Of a DNA stretch of 7,571 nt, positions 4,375 through 7,571 are shown piece by piece. Source of the stretch: Chloroflexota bacterium (GTDB lineage: Bacteria; Chloroflexota; Limnocylindria; Limnocylindrales; CSP1-4); contig JACDAV010000405.1 in assembly GCA_013695255.1 (NCBI GenBank), positions 1-7,571 of the forward strand. The letters are read 5' to 3'. The notes beneath the pieces are model-generated. The model saw only the letters and a list, made by a program, of their open reading frames with translations, was not told the origin of the DNA and did no database searches. The position numbers were made by a program, and so were the translations under genes. Position 1 is the stretch's first letter. Every line of letters starts with the position of its first letter.

Positions 4375-6708
4375 TCAGACTCGCGCCGGCGCGTCCAGCC
4401 TCGGGCGCCGCGCCGCGCCGTCGGGCTCGGACACCCCACCGTCGCCCCCCTCGTCATCGCCGTCCTCGCCCGGCTCGGGCTCGTCCGACTCGCCCTCGAT
4501 CGTGACCCGCGGGATCCAGCCCAGGAACCGCGGCATCCACCAGTTCCAATCGCCGAGCAGCCGCATGGACGCCGGCAACAGCACGCTCCTGATCAGCGTG
4601 GCGTCGAGCAAGACGGCGACCGCCAGGCCGAACCCGAGCTGCTTGATGATCGCCAGCTCGAGGGTCACGAAGACCGCGAACACGGCGACCATGATCGCGG
4701 CCGCGCTGGTGATCGTCCCGGCCGTGATCGAGATCCCGCGCTCCACCGCAGCGGTCGAGTCGAGGCCCCGGTCGCGTGCCTCCTTGATCCGGGTCAGGAT
4801 GAAGACGTGGTAGTCCATCGACAGCCCGAACAGGATCGTGAAGATGAAGATCGGCACGAACGACTCGATGACGCCGGGCTTGACGCCGAGCGCGTCCGCC
4901 GCCCAGCCCTCCTGGAAGACCAGCACCAGGAGGCCGTACGCGGCACCCGTGGACAGGAGATTGAGCAGGATGGCCTTGAGCGGGATCACGACCGAGTGGA
5001 AGGCCACGAGCAGCAGGCCGAACGAGAGCGCCAGCACGAACAGGAACACGAGCGGCATCCCGGCCTCGTAGAAGCCGATCACGTCGGCGGTGTAGGCCGC
5101 GTCGCCCGCGACCAGCGCCTCCACACCGGCCAGCGGACCGAAGACCTCCGGCACGACGGTGCCCCTGACCTCCCTGACGATCGCCCGGTTGACCAGGTCG
5201 TTCTGACCGCCGGACATGACGTACGACAGCATGGCGACCGATCCGTCTCGAGACCGCTGCTCGTCGACCGGGCCGCTCATGCCCTCGATGGCGAGGATCC
5301 GACGGGACAGCTCGTCGATGGCCGGCCTCGTCGCCGGCTCGTCCGCCCGGGTCACCACGACCTGGAGCTGCAGGGTCGAGCCGTCGGGCCACTTCTCGTT
5401 CATCAGGTTGAGCGCCTGCACGCCGTCGATCGAGTCCGGAAAGGAGCCGAAGTCCGTCTGGCCCAGGTGCAGCCGAAGCACCGGCGACGCCATCGCCAGC
5501 ATGATCGCCGCCGAGACGACGAACGAGAGCGCCGGCCGGCGCATCGTCGCGCGCACGATCCGGCCCCATGGTCCGCTCCCTTCCTCGCGGGGCCGGCCGA
5601 GCACGGGCAGGCGGAAGCGATTGATGCCCCGGTCGAGGATCGACAGCACGGCTGGCAGGAATGTCAGGGAGCCGACGACCGAGATGAAGACGACCGAGAT
5701 CGTCCCGATGGCCATCGAGCGAAAGAGTGGGTCATCGAGCAGGAAGAGTCCGGCGATCGAGATCATCACCGCCAGCCCCGAGAAGAAGACCGCACGACCC
5801 GCCGTGCTCGACGCTGTCGCGATGGCGGCCGGCTTGTCGCGCCGCGCCCGCTCCGTCCGGAAGCGCGTGACCATGAACAGGGAGTAGTCGACCGCGACCG
5901 CGAGACCGATCAGGACGACGAGCTGTCCCGCGTATGGACTCACCGGCGCGACGTACTGGCTGTAAAGCCCGAGGACGCCGAAGGCCGCCAGCAGCGAGGT
6001 GACGGCCAGCACGAGCGGGACGAAGGCCGCGACCATTGCGCCGAACGCGAGCAGCAGGATGGCGAAGGTCAGCGGGATGGTGGTCCGGAGCGAGGCATCG
6101 AGGTCCTCGTTGACCAGCCGCGAGATGTCATCGTTGGCGAGCGAGTTGTTGAGCGCGTGGATCCGGAAGCCCGGGTGGCTTGCGCGAAGCTCCTCGACGA
6201 AGCTCGGCACCGCCGCCAGCCGCGCGTCCAGCTCGCTCCCCTCCCCCGGCACCCGGGCCACGATCCGGACGGTGGACCGGTCCGGCGAGACGAGACCGGC
6301 CTCCGGCGGAGCGAGCAGGGGGTCCAGGACCTCCTCCAGGCTCGGAACGATCGCGCCGTCGACCGTCGACTCGAGCGCCGCGGCTCGCGTCGCGATGTCC
6401 GAGACGGCTGCTGCCACGGACGGGTCGTCGACCGTCCCGCCGGGTGATGAGACGACCAGGAACAGCCGCTGGCCGGGATCCTGCCTGCCGGATGCATTGA
6501 ACGTGTCATAGGCCCGCCCCGACTCGTAGCGCGGGCGGCTGTCGTTCACGATCGCGTTCTCAGCGGCCGTGCCGCCGGCCAGCAGGCTGGCGCCGAACAG
6601 CCCGGTCGAGGCCGCGAACCAGACGGCGATGACCGGCCACCGGTGAGCCGCGCTGAACGAGGCGACGCGAACGGTCCACGGGGGCCGGGGGGCGAGGCTG
6701 CGGGTCAT
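4375..6708 (-). CDS. MMPL-family RND transporter
   Basis: The 777-aa protein is a proton-driven inner-membrane exporter of the MMPL/RND type, a family that moves lipids, siderophores or drugs. Topology: TM1 about 24-45, first porter domain 50-205, TM2-6 at about 209-231, 233-251, 260-281, 304-325 and 332-354, cytoplasmic loop 355-390, TM7 394-412, second porter domain 413-548, TM8-12 at about 551-571, 574-596, 615-636, 662-684 and 688-712. Both Asp-Tyr pairs of the MmpL proton relay are present: VAVDYSLFMVTRFRTE (D274-Y275) and GLSMDYHVFILTRIKEAR (D632-Y633). The closing NWWMP motif is at 722-726. The C-terminus (about 738-777) is an acidic Asp/Glu/Gly stretch followed by a basic end, without the large cytoplasmic domain of some mycobacterial members. 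ATG 6708 sits 7 nt after a TAGGCT box. Substrate is not predictable; no regulator or accessory gene adjoins it. Confidence 0.93.
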   Translation of the reverse strand: MTRSLAPRPPWTVRVASFSAAHRWPVIAVWFAASTGLFGASLLAGGTAAENAIVNDSRPRYESGRAYDTFNASGRQDPGQRLFLVVSSPGGTVDDPSVAAAVSDIATRAAALESTVDGAIVPSLEEVLDPLLAPPEAGLVSPDRSTVRIVARVPGEGSELDARLAAVPSFVEELRASHPGFRIHALNNSLANDDISRLVNEDLDASLRTTIPLTFAILLLAFGAMVAAFVPLVLAVTSLLAAFGVLGLYSQYVAPVSPYAGQLVVLIGLAVAVDYSLFMVTRFRTERARRDKPAAIATASSTAGRAVFFSGLAVMISIAGLFLLDDPLFRSMAIGTISVVFISVVGSLTFLPAVLSILDRGINRFRLPVLGRPREEGSGPWGRIVRATMRRPALSFVVSAAIMLAMASPVLRLHLGQTDFGSFPDSIDGVQALNLMNEKWPDGSTLQLQVVVTRADEPATRPAIDELSRRILAIEGMSGPVDEQRSRDGSVAMLSYVMSGGQNDLVNRAIVREVRGTVVPEVFGPLAGVEALVAGDAAYTADVIGFYEAGMPLVFLFVLALSFGLLLVAFHSVVIPLKAILLNLLSTGAAYGLLVLVFQEGWAADALGVKPGVIESFVPIFIFTILFGLSMDYHVFILTRIKEARDRGLDSTAAVERGISITAGTITSAAAIMVAVFAVFVTLELAIIKQLGFGLAVAVLLDATLIRSVLLPASMRLLGDWNWWMPRFLGWIPRVTIEGESDEPEPGEDGDDEGGDGGVSEPDGAARRPRLDAPARV

Positions 6709-6721
6709 CGACCCCAGCCTA
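6709..6721 (-). promoter_or_regulatory. Leaderless-type -10 box for the transporter gene
   Basis: On the minus strand TAGGCT (6721-6716) fits TANNNT and is followed by 7 nt before the ATG at 6708. There is no purine-rich Shine-Dalgarno at a usable distance except the GGGG inside this spacer, which is too close to the ATG. No -35 element is recognised. Confidence 0.45.
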
Positions 6722-6808
6722 CCGGCGCCTCGTCAGCGGCGTGTGCGGCCATCCTCGTCGCCCTCACGCCGCAGGTGAACCGGTCTGGCGGGCCGCCCGT
6801 CGGATGAG

Positions 6809-6844
6809 TATGATCGACGTCCACCGGGGAGAGAGGCAAGGAGG
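6809..6844 (+). promoter_or_regulatory. Promoter -10 box and strong Shine-Dalgarno for the DUF4242 gene
   Basis: TATGAT at 6809-6814 is a near-consensus -10 box. Transcription would begin near 6821, giving a leader of about 30 nt that contains AGGAGG at 6839-6844, 5 nt before the ATG at 6850. This is the strongest ribosome binding site in the window and fixes the start. The 141-bp divergent space (6709-6849) separates it from the transporter promoter. No clear -35 element is seen. Confidence 0.6.
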
Positions 6845-6849
6845 TCACG

Positions 6850-7098
6850 ATGGCGAAGTTCATGGACGTTCATCACGGGATGCACGGGGTGACGCCGGAG
6901 GCGCTGAAGCAGGCGCACCAGGCCGACCTCGACATCCAGGGCGAGGAGAGCGTCGACTTCCAGAAGGCCTGGGCAGATCCGGACTCGGGCATGGTCTGGT
7001 GCATCTCGGAAGCGCCGGACGCCGATGCCGTCCGTCGCATCCACGAGCGAGCCGGGCACCCCGCCACGGAGGTCTATCCGGTCCCCGTCGAGGTCTGA
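6850..7098 (+). CDS. DUF4242 / SCO4226-like small protein, possible nickel-binding
   Basis: The 82-aa product opens MAKFMDVHHGMHGVTPEALK and continues with AHQADLDIQ, MVWCISEAP and VRRIHERAGHPATEVYPV. This is the DUF4242 pattern: an N-terminal strand with His, a helix ending in A-H-x-x-D-L, a C-I-x-E-A-P strand end and an H-x-x-A-G-H turn. The full length fits the family. The best-studied member, SCO4226 of Streptomyces coelicolor, is a ferredoxin-like nickel-binding protein. Here H8, H9, H12, H23, H65, H70 and C51 are potential ligands, but which ones bind metal cannot be read from sequence. AGGAGG 5 nt upstream fixes the start. It is divergent from the transporter gene and followed by 261 bp without a gene. 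Family assignment is confident; the metal role is inferred by homology. Confidence 0.88.
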   Translation: MAKFMDVHHGMHGVTPEALKQAHQADLDIQGEESVDFQKAWADPDSGMVWCISEAPDADAVRRIHERAGHPATEVYPVPVEV

Positions 7099-7249
7099 CC
7101 GCGCCCGACGCCGCGACTCCACGACAGCACGTCCCGGTCGCCCGTCGCTCCGATGGCCGGCCGGGGCTGCGCTCGAGGCCCGCTCTCGGAGCGTCCGACG
7201 GATCCTCATCGTCTGGCTCCTCGCGTATCCGTCATCGTCGCGGGGGTAT

Positions 7250-7280
7250 GCCCTCCGATGGCCCTCCGATAGACACCGAT
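7250..7280 (+). repeat. Tandem CCGAT-containing direct repeats with helical spacing
   Basis: GCCCTCCGAT occurs at 7250-7259 and again at 7261-7270, an 11-bp period. A diverged unit, AGACACCGAT, follows at 7271-7280. The CCGAT cores start at 7255, 7266 and 7276, about one helical turn apart, on one face of the DNA. They lie 20-50 bp upstream of the candidate -35 box at 7300, a typical place for an activator or repressor array. The repeat is seen directly; the regulatory role is inference. Confidence 0.6.
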
Positions 7281-7299
7281 ACCCGTACTTTCGAGCGAC

Positions 7300-7352
7300 T
7301 TGGTGCGACGGCTTGCTGGTCGTACGTTCCGTGGCAGTGAACCGCCAGGGAG
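7300..7352 (+). promoter_or_regulatory. Candidate promoter and Shine-Dalgarno for the small membrane ORF
   Basis: TTGGTG at 7300-7305 and TACGTT at 7323-7328 are separated by exactly 17 bp, the standard spacing. Transcription would start near 7335. AGGGAG at 7347-7352 follows, 7 nt before the ATG at 7360. The three elements in correct order and spacing support the ORF downstream. Confidence 0.45.
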
Positions 7353-7359
7353 CCACCGA

Positions 7360-7542
7360 ATGCAATCGCACTACAGTGCAATGGCACGCGCCGGTTCGGC
7401 CCACAGGCGAGCGGAGCGTGGGCGACGTTCGCAGTCGGGCGCCAGGGATGGCCTCGAGGAGAGGAGCCTCGTCCTCATCGGACGGCTCGTTCTGGGCGCG
7501 GCCGTGACCGCCGTGGCCGCGCTCTTCGTGCAATTCATCTGA
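7360..7542 (+). CDS. Small single-pass membrane protein (60 aa), tentative
   Basis: The frame from ATG 7360 encodes 60 aa. Residues 1-36 are polar and strongly basic (nine Arg in residues 1-42). Residues 37-60 are hydrophobic: LVLIGRLVLGAAVTAVAALF followed by VQFI at the very end, with one Arg at 42. The shape suggests a tail-anchored protein with its basic N-terminus in the cytoplasm. Codons in the hydrophobic half end mostly in G or C, as in the real genes, while the first half is less biased. The start is chosen because AGGGAG lies 7 nt upstream; ATG at 7381 (53 aa) lacks such a site and ATG at 7300 would overlap the candidate -35 box. No family is recognised. A chance ORF remains possible. 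Confidence 0.45.
   Translation: MQSHYSAMARAGSAHRRAERGRRSQSGARDGLEERSLVLIGRLVLGAAVTAVAALFVQFI
7361..7387 (+). repeat. Imperfect 11-bp direct repeat over the start of the small ORF
   Basis: TGCAATCGCAC (7361-7371) and TGCAATGGCAC (7377-7387) differ at one base and are 16 bp apart start to start. The first begins inside the ATG at 7360. The intervening bases also create the short dyad GCACT-AC-AGTGC (7368-7379). TGCAAT recurs at 7529-7534 and TGCAAG at 7553-7558. This could be a binding site affecting translation or transcription, or chance. Confidence 0.5.
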
Positions 7543-7571
7543 CATCGAGGCAATGCAAGACGCCTGACCCA

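Larger units (their letters stand above)
7099..7359 (+). other. Non-coding spacer between the DUF4242 gene and the small membrane ORF
   Basis: No supportable gene lies here. A 5-bp hairpin CGCTC-TCG-GAGCG (7181-7193) is a weak terminator candidate for the DUF4242 gene, without a T-run. The right half (about 7245-7345) is visibly less G/C-rich than the rest of the window and holds CCGAT-containing direct repeats and a promoter-like pair of boxes, listed separately. Confidence 0.5.

Noticed and set aside
4807..6447. 546-codon plus-strand ORF antisense to the transporter
   Set aside because: Its Asp/Arg/Gln/His-rich composition is what antisense of hydrophobic membrane codons gives in G/C-rich DNA. 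No start signal or motif.
7181..7193. Intrinsic terminator after the DUF4242 gene
   Set aside because: Only a 5-bp stem with a 3-nt loop, 82 nt past the stop and without a T-run. Too weak to call as a feature on its own.
6733..7545. 270-codon minus-strand ORF across the DUF4242 gene and the right spacer
   Set aside because: It covers a real DUF4242 gene in antisense, has no recognisable domain and no promoter or ribosome site at its start.

Overview
This is a high-GC window (by eye roughly 70% G+C) carrying eight protein-coding genes, one cut by the left edge and one small and tentative. No rRNA, tRNA, CRISPR array, transposase, phage gene or attachment site is visible. The gene content (an MMPL/RND transporter with DY proton-relay pairs, a Ser/Pro/Ala-rich lipoprotein with a lipobox, DUF4242 and DUF4332 proteins, a group II aromatic amino acid decarboxylase), together with start codons placed 6-7 nt after TANNNT boxes, suggests a soil or freshwater high-GC bacterium. 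A Chloroflexota lineage of the Limnocylindria/Ellin6529 type is my first guess and an actinobacterium my second. The assignment is inference from gene style only.

Layout. Positions 1-247 (-) hold the start of a DUF4332 helix-hairpin-helix-like protein. Positions 350-706 (-) encode a 118-aa protein with a probable ferredoxin-like (dimeric alpha/beta barrel) fold. Positions 780-1592 (+) encode a lipoprotein whose long disordered linker leads to a C-terminal domain with two cysteines. Positions 1552-3201 (-) encode a PLP-dependent aromatic-L-amino-acid decarboxylase that converges on the lipoprotein gene and overlaps its end by 41 bp. Positions 3259-4017 (+) encode an unrecognised two-domain protein with a Pro/Glu/Lys linker containing a perfect 24-bp tandem repeat. 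Positions 4018-4374 are non-coding, lie between two convergent genes and contain four dyads. Positions 4375-6708 (-) encode a 777-aa MMPL-family transporter. Positions 6850-7098 (+) encode a DUF4242 (SCO4226-like) small protein. Positions 7099-7359 are non-coding and end in a promoter-like stretch that precedes a tentative 60-aa single-pass membrane protein (7360-7542, +).

Organisation. Most genes appear to be their own transcription unit and the strand flips at nearly every gene, giving three divergent intergenic spaces (707-779, 3202-3258, 6709-6849) and two convergent junctions. No shared pathway is evident: the decarboxylase, the transporter and the small proteins look like independent housekeeping or accessory functions. 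The most consistent signal beyond the genes is translational. The four larger genes have a TANNNT-like hexamer 6-7 nt before the start codon and no Shine-Dalgarno, as expected for leaderless mRNAs. The small genes have a GGAGG-type Shine-Dalgarno. I found no convincing undescribed multi-gene system; the best leads are the unknown 3259-4017 protein, the small membrane ORF with its phased upstream repeats, and the dyad-rich spacer.
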